Source: Mycolicibacterium senegalense (GTDB lineage: Bacteria; Actinomycetota; Actinomycetes; Mycobacteriales; Mycobacteriaceae). Taken from it: a stretch of DNA of 64,000 bases. Location of the stretch: positions 2,480,001-2,544,000 of the forward strand of contig NZ_CP081000.1 in NCBI RefSeq assembly GCF_019645875.1, in the 5' to 3' direction. Positions within the stretch are counted from its first letter, which is position 1. Each line of letters opens with the position of its first letter. Position numbers and translations under genes: made by a program. A model generated the notes under the pieces. That model had not been told where the DNA came from. It searched no databases and worked only from the letters and a program-made list of their open reading frames with translations. Below, in pieces: positions 30,211-41,078 of this stretch.

Positions 30211-30235
30211 CCGGCAGCGCGGCCGCCGCTGGCGG
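30211..30235 (-). terminator. Possible hairpin after the DUF1963 gene
   Basis: CCGGCAGCG (30211-30219) and CGCTGGCGG (30227-30235) pair over 9 bp with one mismatch around a 7-base loop. It lies 16 bp past the stop of the minus-strand DUF1963 gene. No U-run follows, so it is weak as an intrinsic terminator. Confidence 0.3.
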
Positions 30236-30250
30236 TTGTGAATCGCGTCG

Positions 30251-31156
30251 TCAGCAGCACTGCCACGTGACGCTCACGCGGTCGAAGGCCCTCGCCGCGA
30301 GGTCTTCTGGGCGGATCATGAAGTACAGAATGCCGCAGTCGCCCCACATGAATCCGGCATTGTCGTCGGTGTCGAACTGGGCGAGGAGCTGCCATCGGCG
30401 TGATTCCACCGTGATGGCGGGATCACTCCAATTGAGCTGGTTGCGTCCGCCGGCGCTCAGCTGCCCATAGGCGATCTCGACCTCGACGGGGCCTTGAACC
30501 GGATCAGGGTGGCCGCCGACCTGATGAAGAGGTCCGGGATTTGCTTGCCGCACGGCGTCCAATGTCTCGAACACACCGCTCCATCCCTGCGCCGGCAGGT
30601 CTTCGTAGTGAAGGTCCGGGTGCTCCCACGTCGGCCAGGTCAGGATCGGCTCGGCCAGAAGCTCGACTTCCCGATAGGCCGTGATCGGCGATGGAGGCTC
30701 GGTCAGCACGACCGGCACATCCGCTGGGGTATGGATCACTCTGGCGCCGTCGTCGGTTCCGAACAAAGCGCCGACGAGTTCTAAGCCGTCGTCGACCTGG
30801 CCGTCGAAGAAGAAGAACGACAGCAGCCCGTCCGGCGGGAACCCGGCCGCGTTCAGCGATTCCGGCATGTACGGGACAAGTTTCCGGCAGTCGAGGGTGG
30901 CGATGTGCGTCAGCGGACCGTAACCGCTCCACGTCGGCCACTCGGTATCTCGCGGAAGGGGAGCCGGCCCGCCCAGGTGACCGACCGCTTGAGTTGACGC
31001 TGCGCCCGGCAGGGAAGCGACTCTCGCGGGCGGGCCGGATGCCCGTAAGCGGGTGCCCTCGATCAACATCGATGCCCACTGCGCTCCGAGTTCGTCGCCC
31101 AGATGTTGACGTCCGGCAGCCGCGACGCGTCGGCGCACGGTCTCGATCGATTCCAT
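30251..31156 (-). CDS. DUF1963 (YwqG-family) protein
   Basis: A 301-residue soluble protein. The family signature is strong: GHLGGPAPLPRDTEWP near residue 60, LDCRKL, DGLLSFFFF, HQVGGHPDPVQGP, then WQLLAQFDTDD and GDCGILYFMIRPEDLAARAFD near the C-terminus. ATG 31156 is chosen because GAGGGA lies 5 bases upstream; an in-frame ATG sits 12 bases earlier at 31168. DUF1963/YwqG proteins occur, like SUFU, among candidate immunity proteins of contact-dependent toxins. The same-strand DUF805-SUFU gene starts 189 bp downstream. No toxin gene is seen nearby. Confidence 0.85.
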   Translation of the reverse strand: MESIETVRRRVAAAGRQHLGDELGAQWASMLIEGTRLRASGPPARVASLPGAASTQAVGHLGGPAPLPRDTEWPTWSGYGPLTHIATLDCRKLVPYMPESLNAAGFPPDGLLSFFFFDGQVDDGLELVGALFGTDDGARVIHTPADVPVVLTEPPSPITAYREVELLAEPILTWPTWEHPDLHYEDLPAQGWSGVFETLDAVRQANPGPLHQVGGHPDPVQGPVEVEIAYGQLSAGGRNQLNWSDPAITVESRRWQLLAQFDTDDNAGFMWGDCGILYFMIRPEDLAARAFDRVSVTWQCC

Positions 31157-31311
31157 TTGTTCCCTCATCGACGGTGTCGGAAGCGTCGAAAACTCGCTGG
31201 AGACCGGCGGTCCCGCTTCTGCCCAGCATGTCTCACCGTTGCGGCTCGTGCCTGCGGATGCCGAAGGAGGACACCCGCCGATTATCGCCGACGGCCGACG
31301 CGATCCCGCAG

Positions 31312-31363
31312 TTTCGGATAGCAACCACTATCCGAAATTTCAGATAACGGTTACTATCTGAAA
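31312..31363. promoter_or_regulatory. Twin adjacent 26-bp palindromic operators before tetR
   Basis: Site 1 (31312-31337) is TTTCGGATAG, 6 bases, CTATCCGAAA: perfect 10-bp arms. Site 2 (31338-31363) is TTTCAGATAA, 6 bases, CTATCTGAAA: one mismatch. They abut without a gap, and site 2 ends one base before the GTG of the TetR gene. Same spacing and near-same arms indicate two copies of one operator, most likely for the TetR protein itself. Confidence 0.8.
31352..31357 (+). promoter_or_regulatory. Putative -10 box of leaderless tetR promoter within operator 2
   Basis: TACTAT fits TANNNT, is 7 bases before the GTG at 31365, and lies inside the second palindrome, so bound regulator would block RNA polymerase. 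Confidence 0.5.
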
Positions 31364-31364
31364 T

Positions 31365-32021
31365 GTGGTCGATGAACGAAGTGACGTGGACGCGCCGCCG
31401 GCGCGGCTGACCAGGGCCGAAGCTCAGGCTCGGACGCGGGCGGCGCTGCTGGATGCTGCCGCCCAAACCTGTGCGCGCAAGGGGTACGCCGCGGCATCGG
31501 TGGATGAGATCGCCGCGGCGGCGGGATACTCGGTCGGCGCCGTCTACTCGAACTTCTCCAGCAAGGAGCAACTGTTCTCCGAGCTGATGAACGAGCGGGC
31601 CTCGGGACGGCTCGATCAGGTGGTGCAGACCATCGCCGGGAACGCCGGCGGGGGACCGCTGAGCGCCTTGGGCCGCGTACTGGTCGAGATCGCCGACAAC
31701 GACATCGAGTTCGAGGCGATTCAGGCCGAATTCTGGTTGCACGCCGTGCGCAATCCCGATTCCATGCAGACGCTGCGCGGCCGCTCGGCGCGCACCCTGG
31801 CGTCGCTGCGCGAGATCCTCGCTGATGCATTGGAGCGCAACGACATCGACGACAGCGTTTCGGTGGAGGGATTCGCCGTGGTGGTTCTCGCGCTCTTCCA
31901 GGGTTTGATCCGGCAGCGGCGCATCGACCCCGATCGCGTTCCCGAGGAGCTCTTCGGTCAGGCCCTGGCCTGGCAGCTGGCCGGTATGCCCAAGAAAGAC
32001 ACCAAGAAAGACACGAGGTAA
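31365..32021 (+). CDS. TetR-family transcriptional regulator
   Basis: A 218-residue regulator. After a polar N-terminal stretch, the TetR helix-turn-helix domain covers about 22-68 (ALLDAAAQTCARKGYAAASV, then AGYSVGAVYSNFSSKEQLF), and a helical ligand domain follows. The tail is lysine-rich (KKDTKKDTR). The GTG start has no Shine-Dalgarno sequence and appears leaderless. Two adjacent palindromes immediately upstream suggest cooperative autorepression. The fatty acid hydroxylase gene follows after 6 bp and is the likely regulated partner. The inducing ligand, perhaps a lipid, is unknown. Confidence 0.9.
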   Translation: MVDERSDVDAPPARLTRAEAQARTRAALLDAAAQTCARKGYAAASVDEIAAAAGYSVGAVYSNFSSKEQLFSELMNERASGRLDQVVQTIAGNAGGGPLSALGRVLVEIADNDIEFEAIQAEFWLHAVRNPDSMQTLRGRSARTLASLREILADALERNDIDDSVSVEGFAVVVLALFQGLIRQRRIDPDRVPEELFGQALAWQLAGMPKKDTKKDTR

Positions 32022-32027
32022 ACGGAG

Positions 32028-32942
32028 ATGGATCCCGTCCGCATCGGGCTCTACGCCATGCCCGCCTTCCTCGTCCTGATGGCAGTCGAGTTCCTCAGCT
32101 ACCGTTTCGACAAAGACGACGATTCCGCTCGGGCCCGGTCCGGGGTGTCATGGCGGGACACCGGCACAAACCTGTCGATCTACGCGCTGGGCATCGTTTT
32201 GCGGCCGCTGGAAAAATTCATCGCCGTTCCCATGGTGGCGGTCGCCGCGGCCGTGACGCCCTTGCACCTGTCGGCGTCGCACTGGTGGGTGTGGGTGCTG
32301 GCCATCGTGTTGGCCGACTTGGCCTACTACGTGCAACACCGGATGTCACACCGCGTCCGGATGTTCTGGGCCGCGCACAACGTGCACCACTCGAGCCAGT
32401 ACTTCAACCTGTCCACGGCCCTGCGCTTGTCGTGGCTGATCCCCGGATCGTTCCTGTCCACCGTCGGTTTCGTGGGCTTGGCGCTCGTCGGCATTCCGGC
32501 GTGGCTGGTATTCCTGTCGCAGTCGATCGTGCTGCTCTACCAGTTCCCCATCCACACCGAGCGCATCGACCGGTTGCCTCGCGCAATCGAGTTCGTGTTC
32601 AACACCCCGTCGCACCATCGGGTGCATCACGGCGCCAACAACCCGTACCTCGACAAGAACTACGCAGGGATCTTCATCCTGTGGGACCGGATGTTCGGCA
32701 CGTTCGTGGCCGAGGACGAACCCGTGCGTTACGGCCTGACCAAGAACATCGATACCCACAACCCGATCAAGGTCAATTACCACGAGTTCGTGGCCATGAT
32801 CGGCGACGTCTGGGGGGCCCGCACCTGGCGCGGGCGGCTCGGCTACCTCTTCGGTCCGCCCGGGTGGCGTGAAAACACCCAGACTGCAACGACTGTCGAA
32901 ACTGAGGCGCAGGAGCTGTCCGTCCAGGGCGTCGCCCGCTGA
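32028..32942 (+). CDS. Fatty acid hydroxylase / sterol desaturase-type membrane di-iron enzyme
   Basis: A 304-residue integral membrane oxygenase. About four to six helices surround the histidine clusters of the family: HRMSH near residue 107, HNVHH near 120, and HHRVHH near 200 followed by KNYAG and FGTF. These eight histidines bind two irons that activate oxygen for hydroxylation or desaturation of lipid chains. GGAG precedes the ATG, and the gene forms an operon with the TetR regulator upstream. Substrate class (fatty acid, sterol or carotenoid) cannot be settled by eye. Confidence 0.9.
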   Translation: MDPVRIGLYAMPAFLVLMAVEFLSYRFDKDDDSARARSGVSWRDTGTNLSIYALGIVLRPLEKFIAVPMVAVAAAVTPLHLSASHWWVWVLAIVLADLAYYVQHRMSHRVRMFWAAHNVHHSSQYFNLSTALRLSWLIPGSFLSTVGFVGLALVGIPAWLVFLSQSIVLLYQFPIHTERIDRLPRAIEFVFNTPSHHRVHHGANNPYLDKNYAGIFILWDRMFGTFVAEDEPVRYGLTKNIDTHNPIKVNYHEFVAMIGDVWGARTWRGRLGYLFGPPGWRENTQTATTVETEAQELSVQGVAR

Positions 32943-33071
32943 CCTGTCGGCCCCGGTCGTTGCCGCCCCGTGCCGGATTGTCGTCCGTGAGACACGCCGA
33001 CGTCATCGTGGCGTTGTAGTGTGTTGCGACAAACTTCGACGTCAACCCCACGATTGAGGCAGCGGTCGCAG

Positions 33072-34843
33072 ATGAGACTGATTCTTGAGCTGATCCGTCC
33101 GTACCGGTTGCTGGTCGCGGGTATCTTCGCGGTGCTGCTGGTGCAGATCGCCACCGGCCTGGCCGCGCCGTGGCCGTTGAAAGTCGTGCTGGACAGCGTG
33201 GTCGGTCACCACCCGTTGCCGGGTTGGCTCCACGGAATGCTGCAGCCGCTGCTCGGCGGCGAGGGCAAGATGCATATCGCCGGTCTGGCCGCGATCATGG
33301 TCCTGGTCATCGCCGTGGTGGCAGCGGTGGCGTCATACGTCTCCAACTACCTGACCGAAACCGTCGGCCAGCGCATCGGCAACGATCTGCGGACCCGGGC
33401 CTACCACCACCTGCAGCAGTTGTCCCTCAATTACTTCGACACCCATCGGGTGGGCCCGATCCTGAGCACACTCACCGATGACGTCGACACCATCCAGGGT
33501 TTCGCGTCGTCCTCGACTCTGGGCATCGCGACCGATCTGCTGACCATCGTGGGCATGTTGGCCATGATGTTGTGGCTGCAGTGGGATTTCACGCTCATCG
33601 CGCTCGCGGTCGCGCCGCTGTTGCTGCTGTTCGTGTCGCGCATCCGGAAGGCCGTCAAGGCCGCGACCCACGAAGTGCGCAAACGCGAATCCGACATCGT
33701 CGCGGTCGCCGAGGAGGGCCTGCAGTCCATCCGGGTGGTCAAGGCATTCGATCGCGAGGACATGCAGGAACGCCAGTTGGCGCTGGCCGGTCAACAGGCG
33801 GTCGACGCGGCGCTCAACGCGCGTCGCGTGAAATCGGTGGTGTCGCCGATCGTGGGCGTCGTGGTGGCGGCCTGCACCGCGCTGGTGTTGTGGCGCGGGT
33901 CGGCGCTCATCCTCGCCGGTGCGATGACGGCGGGCACCCTGACCGTGTTCATCTCGTATCTGGCTTCTTTCTTCAAACCGGTCCAGGATCTGGCCAAGCT
34001 CACCAACACCATCGCCATGGCGTCCGTCGGCGTGGATCGCGTCAACGCCCTGCTTACTGCCGAGACATCGGTTCAGGAGAAACCCGACGCGGTCGAGCCC
34101 GAGCAGCTCACGGGCGCGATCAGCTTCGACCGGGTGGCGTTCGGCTACGACAGCGAGACGCCTGTGCTGCGTGAGGTCACCTTCGAGGTGCAACCGGGTC
34201 AGCTGGTCGGCGTCGTCGGGCACACCGGGAGCGGAAAATCCAGTCTGGTCAGCCTGATTCCGCGGTTCTACGACCCGAGTGCGGGCAGCGTCCGGATCGA
34301 CGGGGTCGACCTGCGGGACTACAAACTCCATGAGCTACGCAGCCAGATCGCCTACGTCTTGCAGGACACGGTGCTGTTCCGCGGCACCATCCGCGACAAC
34401 ATCGCCTTCGGCCGGCCCGACGCCGGTCACGACGAGATCATCGAGATGGCCAAGTTGGCGAATGCTCACGAGTTCATCTCGGCAATGCCGCTGGGCTACG
34501 ACAGCCCGGTCGGGGAGCGGGGCCTGACCCTCTCCGGCGGTCAGCGTCAGCGCATCGGTATCGCCCGCGCGCTGATCCGGGACAGCCCCATCCTCATCCT
34601 CGACGAACCGACCGCGGCCCTGGATGCGGAGTCCGAACACCTGGTGATGTCGGCGTTGCAGCGGTTGATGACCGGACGCACCGTGATCACGATCGCCCAC
34701 CGGCTCAGCACAATTCGAGACGCGGACAAGATCGTCGTGCTCGAGGAGGGCAGGGTGGTGGAGGAGGGCACGCACACCGAGCTCCTGACCGCCGGCGGCA
34801 GATACGCCGAGTTGCACCGCATCCAATACGAGGACGAGACAAC

Positions 34844-34847
<4 letters not shown>
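33072..34847 (+). CDS. ABC exporter half-transporter (MsbA/multidrug type)
   Basis: A 591-residue fused permease-ATPase. Six membrane helices (about 1-310) lead to a nucleotide-binding domain (about 345-580) with Walker A GHTGSGKSS, signature LSGGQRQR, Walker B ILILDEPTA and the H-loop TIAHRLS. It would work as a dimer and export lipid or drug-like substrates. ATG 33072 gives a normal short N-terminus (MRLILELIRPYR); GTG 33021 is an in-frame alternative and no strong ribosome site decides. The stop overlaps the phospholipase D-like gene (GTGA). Confidence 0.92.
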
Positions 34848-36941
<2,094 letters not shown>

Positions 36942-36946
36942 TAACA

Positions 36947-38170
36947 ATGGCAGTCAAGACACTCGAAGACCTGTTGGCCGAGGGCGTAGAAGGGCGCGGC
37001 GTTCTGGTCCGCTCCGATCTCAACGTCCCCCTCGACGACCAGGGGCAGATCACCGACCCCGGACGCATCATCGCCTCGGTGCCGACGCTGCGGGCGCTGG
37101 CCGAGGCCGGCGCCAAGGTTGTCGTCACCGCGCACCTCGGCCGCCCGAAGGGCTCCCCGGATCCGAAGTTGTCGCTGGCGCCGGTCGCCGCGGCGCTGGG
37201 GGACAAGCTCGGTCGCCACGTGCAGCTGGCCGGTGACGTGGTCGGTACCGATGCCCTGGCCCGCGCCGAGGGCCTGACCGACGGTGACGTGCTGCTGCTG
37301 GAGAACATCCGCTTCGATCCGCGCGAGACCAGCAAGGACGACGGCGAGCGGTTGGCCCTGGCCAAGGCGCTGGCTGCCCTGGTCGAGGGCGCGGACGGTT
37401 CGCCGGGCGCGTTCGTCTCCGACGGCTTCGGTGTGGTGCACCGCAAGCAGGCCTCCGTCTACGACGTCGCCACTCTGCTGCCGCACTACGCCGGCACGCT
37501 GGTCGACGCCGAGGTCAAGGTGCTCGAGCAGCTGACCAGCTCGACCGAACGGCCCTACGCCGTGGTCCTTGGTGGGTCCAAGGTCTCGGACAAGCTCGCG
37601 GTGATCGAGAACCTCGCCACCAAAGCCGACAGCCTCATCATCGGTGGTGGCATGTGCTTCACCTTCCTTGCTGCACAAGGGGTTTCGGTCGGTACCTCAT
37701 TGTTGCAGGAGGAGATGATCGACACCTGCAAGCGCCTGCTCGATACCTACGCCGACGTGATCCACCTGCCCGTCGACATCGTGGTGGCCGACAAGTTCGC
37801 CGCCGACGCCGAGCCGGAGACCGTGGCCTCCGACCGTATCCCGGACGGCAAGATGGGCCTGGACATCGGGCCGGAGTCGGTCAAGCGTTTCACCGCCCTG
37901 CTGTCCAACGCCAAGACCGTGTTCTGGAACGGCCCGATGGGCGTGTTCGAGTTCCCGGCATTCGCGGCGGGCACCAAGGGAGTGGCCGAGGCGATCATCG
38001 GTGCCACCGAGAAGGGCGCATTCAGCGTCGTCGGTGGTGGCGACTCGGCGGCCGCGGTGCGTCAGCTCGGCTTGCCCGAGGACGGCTTCTCGCACATCTC
38101 GACCGGTGGCGGGGCGTCCCTGGAATACCTGGAGGGCAAAGAACTGCCCGGTATCGAAATCCTGAAATAG
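36947..38170 (+). CDS. pgk: Phosphoglycerate kinase
   Basis: A 407-residue cytosolic enzyme making ATP from 1,3-bisphosphoglycerate. The N-terminal domain holds [15 protein letters not shown] and TAHLGRPKG for substrate binding; the C-terminal domain has [25 protein letters not shown] and [14 protein letters not shown] for nucleotide binding. ATG 36947 comes 5 bp after the gap stop. No own ribosome site is obvious, so translation probably depends on gap. Confidence 0.97.
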   Translation: MAVKTLEDLLAEGVEGRGVLVRSDLNVPLDDQGQITDPGRIIASVPTLRALAEAGAKVVVTAHLGRPKGSPDPKLSLAPVAAALGDKLGRHVQLAGDVVGTDALARAEGLTDGDVLLLENIRFDPRETSKDDGERLALAKALAALVEGADGSPGAFVSDGFGVVHRKQASVYDVATLLPHYAGTLVDAEVKVLEQLTSSTERPYAVVLGGSKVSDKLAVIENLATKADSLIIGGGMCFTFLAAQGVSVGTSLLQEEMIDTCKRLLDTYADVIHLPVDIVVADKFAADAEPETVASDRIPDGKMGLDIGPESVKRFTALLSNAKTVFWNGPMGVFEFPAFAAGTKGVAEAIIGATEKGAFSVVGGGDSAAAVRQLGLPEDGFSHISTGGGASLEYLEGKELPGIEILK

Positions 38171-38194
38171 CCGTACAGGGAGTTAAGGACACAC

Positions 38195-38980
38195 ATGGCC
38201 CGTAAGCCGCTCATCGCCGGCAACTGGAAGATGAACCTCAATCATTTCGAGGCCATCGCGCTGGTGCAGAAGATCGCATTCGCCTTGCCGGACAAGTACT
38301 TCGACAAAGTGGATGTCACCGTCATTCCGCCGTTCACCGATCTGCGCAGCGTGCAGACGCTGGTCGACGGGGACAAGCTGCGTCTGACCTACGGGGCGCA
38401 GGATCTGTCGCAACACGACTCGGGCGCCTACACCGGTGACATCAGCGGGGCGTTCTTGGCGAAGCTCGGCTGCAGCTTCGTCGTGGTGGGGCACTCCGAG
38501 CGGCGTACGTATCACCACGAGGACGACGCGGTGGTGGCAGCCAAAGCCGCCGCAGCGTTCAAGCACGGCATCACCCCGATCATCTGCATCGGTGAGCAGC
38601 TTGAGGTGCGCGAGGCGGGCAACCATGTCGAGTACAACGTGAACTCGCTGCGCGGCTCCCTGGCCGGTCTGAGCAAGGAGCAGATCGGCCAGGCCGTCAT
38701 CGCCTACGAGCCGGTGTGGGCCATCGGTACCGGCCGCGTGGCCAGCGCGGCCGACGCTCAAGAGGTCTGCAAGGCCATCCGTGACGAGTTGGGCAACCTC
38801 TCGTCGCCGCAGCTCGCCGCCGGCGTCCGAGTGCTCTACGGCGGTTCGGTCAACGCCAAGAACGTGGGCGAGATCGTCGCGCAGGGCGACGTGGACGGCG
38901 CGCTGGTCGGCGGCGCTTCGCTGGACGGTGAGCAGTTCGCCACCTTGTCGGCCATCGCGGCCGGCGGGCCGCTGCCGTAA
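38195..38980 (+). CDS. tpiA: Triosephosphate isomerase
   Basis: A 261-residue TIM barrel. Catalytic residues appear in GNWKMN (Lys near 13), GHSERR (His near 101) and [11 protein letters not shown] (Glu near 173 and the flexible loop); YGGSVNAKN forms the phosphate site. AGGGAG lies upstream of the ATG at normal distance. Third gene of the glycolytic run. Confidence 0.97.
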   Translation: MARKPLIAGNWKMNLNHFEAIALVQKIAFALPDKYFDKVDVTVIPPFTDLRSVQTLVDGDKLRLTYGAQDLSQHDSGAYTGDISGAFLAKLGCSFVVVGHSERRTYHHEDDAVVAAKAAAAFKHGITPIICIGEQLEVREAGNHVEYNVNSLRGSLAGLSKEQIGQAVIAYEPVWAIGTGRVASAADAQEVCKAIRDELGNLSSPQLAAGVRVLYGGSVNAKNVGEIVAQGDVDGALVGGASLDGEQFATLSAIAAGGPLP

Positions 38981-39012
38981 CCCCGGGGACCTGGGCCGGA
39001 CACCGCACCCGG

Positions 39013-39018
39013 TAGTCT
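39013..39018 (+). promoter_or_regulatory. Putative -10 box of leaderless secG promoter
   Basis: TAGTCT lies 7 bases before the secG ATG at 39026, with no Shine-Dalgarno sequence. It would separate secG expression from the glycolytic genes. Confidence 0.45.
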
Positions 39019-39025
39019 TACAGCC

Positions 39026-39259
39026 ATGGAATTGGCTCTGCAGATCACTCTGGTCGTGACCAGCGTGCTGGTCGTGCTCTTGGTGCTGCTGCACCGCGCC
39101 AAAGGTGGCGGTCTGTCCACCCTGTTCGGTGGCGGTGTCCAGTCCAGCCTGTCCGGTTCTACCGTCGTCGAGAAGAACCTCGACCGCCTGACGCTGTTCG
39201 TGACCGGTATCTGGCTGGTCTCGATCGTCGGCGTCGCGCTGCTGATCAAGTACAGCTGA
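39026..39259 (+). CDS. secG: Preprotein translocase subunit SecG
   Basis: A 77-residue protein with two membrane helices (about 3-23 and 53-73) joined by the conserved loop HRAKGGGLSTLFGGG. It is a non-essential stabilising part of the SecYEG channel. Its position after tpiA is conserved in mycobacteria. A strong hairpin follows 26 bp after the stop. Confidence 0.95.
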   Translation: MELALQITLVVTSVLVVLLVLLHRAKGGGLSTLFGGGVQSSLSGSTVVEKNLDRLTLFVTGIWLVSIVGVALLIKYS

Positions 39260-39285
39260 CGGCTGGCCGAGGTCCGCTACGCAAG

Positions 39286-39329
39286 AAAACGAGAGCCGCC
39301 CCGATATCACTACCGGGGCGGCTCTCGTT
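39286..39329. terminator. Bidirectional hairpin terminator between secG and deoC
   Basis: A perfect 17-bp stem (39286-39302 with 39313-39329) closes a 10-base loop. The arms end in AAA on the left and TTT on the right, so the hairpin can act on both strands. It lies between the convergent stops of secG and the sugar operon. Confidence 0.88.
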
Positions 39330-39341
39330 TGTGTCAGCGGC

Positions 39342-40037
39342 TCAGTAGCCTGCTACTTCCTCTGGTCCGGCTGCGCTCAGCAGTGCCCGTGATCCGGATA
39401 CTCCCAGCCGTGTCGCCCCAGCAGCGATCATGGCCCGTGCCTGCTCCAGGGTGCGCACTCCGCCCGACGCCTTCACCGCCAGCCCGCTGTCGCGAACGGT
39501 ACGGTGCATGAGTTCGACCGCGTGCACCGAGGCTCCTCCGGACGGGTGGAAGCCGGTCGAGGTCTTGACGAAGTCGGCTCCGGCCGCCACCGCGGCTCGG
39601 CACGTCTGGATGATCTCCTGGTCGGTCAATGCGGCGGATTCGATGATCACCTTCAGTACCGTCGGTGCCGGCGCAGCGGCCCGGACGGCAGCGATGTCGG
39701 CTTCGACGCGGTCGTAGGCGCCCGCCTTGGCCGCTCCGATGTCGATCACCATGTCGATCTCGTCGGCGCCGTGGCCTACAGCCTCGGCGGCCTCGGCGGC
39801 TTTGACAGCCGAGCTGTGCTTCCCGCTGGGAAAGCCGCAGACCGCGGCGAGTTTGAGGGTCGAACCGGAGGGGATTTCGACGGGCAGCATCGAAGGCGAT
39901 ACACATACCGAATAGGTGCCCAGCTCGATTGCATCGGCGATTAGAAGCTCGACGTCGGCGGCGGTCGCCTCGGGTTTGAGCAGGGTGTGGTCGATCATCG
40001 CGGCGGTCTCTGCCGCTGTCGGAGTGACGCTGGTCAT
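39342..40037 (-). CDS. deoC: Deoxyribose-phosphate aldolase (DeoC family), last gene of sugar operon
   Basis: A 231-residue class I aldolase. The Schiff-base lysine is in DFVKTSTGF near residue 165, the second conserved lysine in [10 protein letters not shown] near 195, and [11 protein letters not shown] opens the fold. The family splits 2-deoxyribose-5-phosphate to glyceraldehyde-3-phosphate and acetaldehyde. Because it closes an operon with sugar uptake, a kinase and a dehydrogenase, it may act on a related phosphorylated product of that pathway rather than only in nucleoside salvage. GGAAGG precedes the ATG at 40037. Confidence 0.92.
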   Translation of the reverse strand: MTSVTPTAAETAAMIDHTLLKPEATAADVELLIADAIELGTYSVCVSPSMLPVEIPSGSTLKLAAVCGFPSGKHSSAVKAAEAAEAVGHGADEIDMVIDIGAAKAGAYDRVEADIAAVRAAAPAPTVLKVIIESAALTDQEIIQTCRAAVAAGADFVKTSTGFHPSGGASVHAVELMHRTVRDSGLAVKASGGVRTLEQARAMIAAGATRLGVSGSRALLSAAGPEEVAGY

Positions 40038-40070
40038 CGAATTCGGAACCTTCCGTTGTTGCTTGGAGTT

Positions 40071-41078
40071 TCAGGCGGTCTTGGTCTGGCGGTCGAGCAG
40101 ATAGTTCATGATCAACGCCGCGATCAGGATCAGTCCGGTCACCAGCATCTGGAAGAACGAACTCAAGCCCAGCAAGTTGAACAGGTTGCGCAGCACCGAC
40201 AGCAGCAGAACAGCGATGAAGGTGCCCATCACGCCGCCCTTTCCGCCGAACAGGCTGGTGCCGCCGAGCACCACTGCGGCAATGGCATCGAGCTCGAGGC
40301 CAGTGTGGGCGTTGGGTTGGCCGATGGTGAGCCGGGCGGTGAGCAGCACCCCGGACAGCGCAGCCAGACCGCCGCAGATCACGTACGCCGCGGTGGTGAT
40401 GCGCTGCACCGGCAGCCCCGACAACCGGGCAGCTTTGGCATTGCTACCGACCGCGTAGATGTGCTCGCCGAACGTGGTGCGGCGTAGCACCAGACCCACG
40501 ACGAGAGCGGTGGCCACGAAAATCAGCCCGACGACGGGGATGCCGGCGATCGCTCCGGCGCCCAGAAACCGCAAACCCACTGGGATTTCGGCGGTAGTGG
40601 GACTGCCGTTGGTGGTCAGGAAGGTCAGCCCGCGGATGCTCTGCATCCCGGCCAGGGTCACCATGAACGCCGGCAGCCCCAGATACGAGCTCAAACCGCC
40701 CATGACGCCGCCGGCCACCAGCCCACTGAGGATCGCCAGCGCCATGGCCAACGGCCAGGCGATTCCGAATCCGATCAGGATGGCCACCAGCATTCCGGAT
40801 AACGCTGCGACACTGCCCACCGAGAGGTCGATTCCGGAGGTGAGGATCACCACCGTCATCCCGATCGCCACGATGCCGGTGAGGCTGGACTGTTGCAGCA
40901 GGTTCGCCAGGTTTTGCGAGGAAAGGAACTGTGGCGCGGTGACGGCGGCCACCACGACCAGTGCCACGAAGATGAACAGTAGATTGAACCGCACGATGAT
41001 GTTCTGTCGGCGCGTGCGCACCGTACCGGCCTGGGCGGATGGGGCCGGCCGGGCCGTTCCCCGCAGTAGATCAGTCAT
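40071..41078 (-). CDS. Sugar ABC transporter permease (RbsC family)
   Basis: A 335-residue membrane protein with about nine to ten helices, including the signatures GIVAIGMTVVILTSGIDLSVG and GGTSLFGGKGGVMGTF. It forms the membrane channel of a ribose-type (CUT2) importer, probably as a homodimer. Its ATG overlaps the ATPase gene stop by 8 bp. A single permease gene is present, as in rbs systems. Confidence 0.93.
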   Translation of the reverse strand: MTDLLRGTARPAPSAQAGTVRTRRQNIIVRFNLLFIFVALVVVAAVTAPQFLSSQNLANLLQQSSLTGIVAIGMTVVILTSGIDLSVGSVAALSGMLVAILIGFGIAWPLAMALAILSGLVAGGVMGGLSSYLGLPAFMVTLAGMQSIRGLTFLTTNGSPTTAEIPVGLRFLGAGAIAGIPVVGLIFVATALVVGLVLRRTTFGEHIYAVGSNAKAARLSGLPVQRITTAAYVICGGLAALSGVLLTARLTIGQPNAHTGLELDAIAAVVLGGTSLFGGKGGVMGTFIAVLLLSVLRNLFNLLGLSSFFQMLVTGLILIAALIMNYLLDRQTKTA

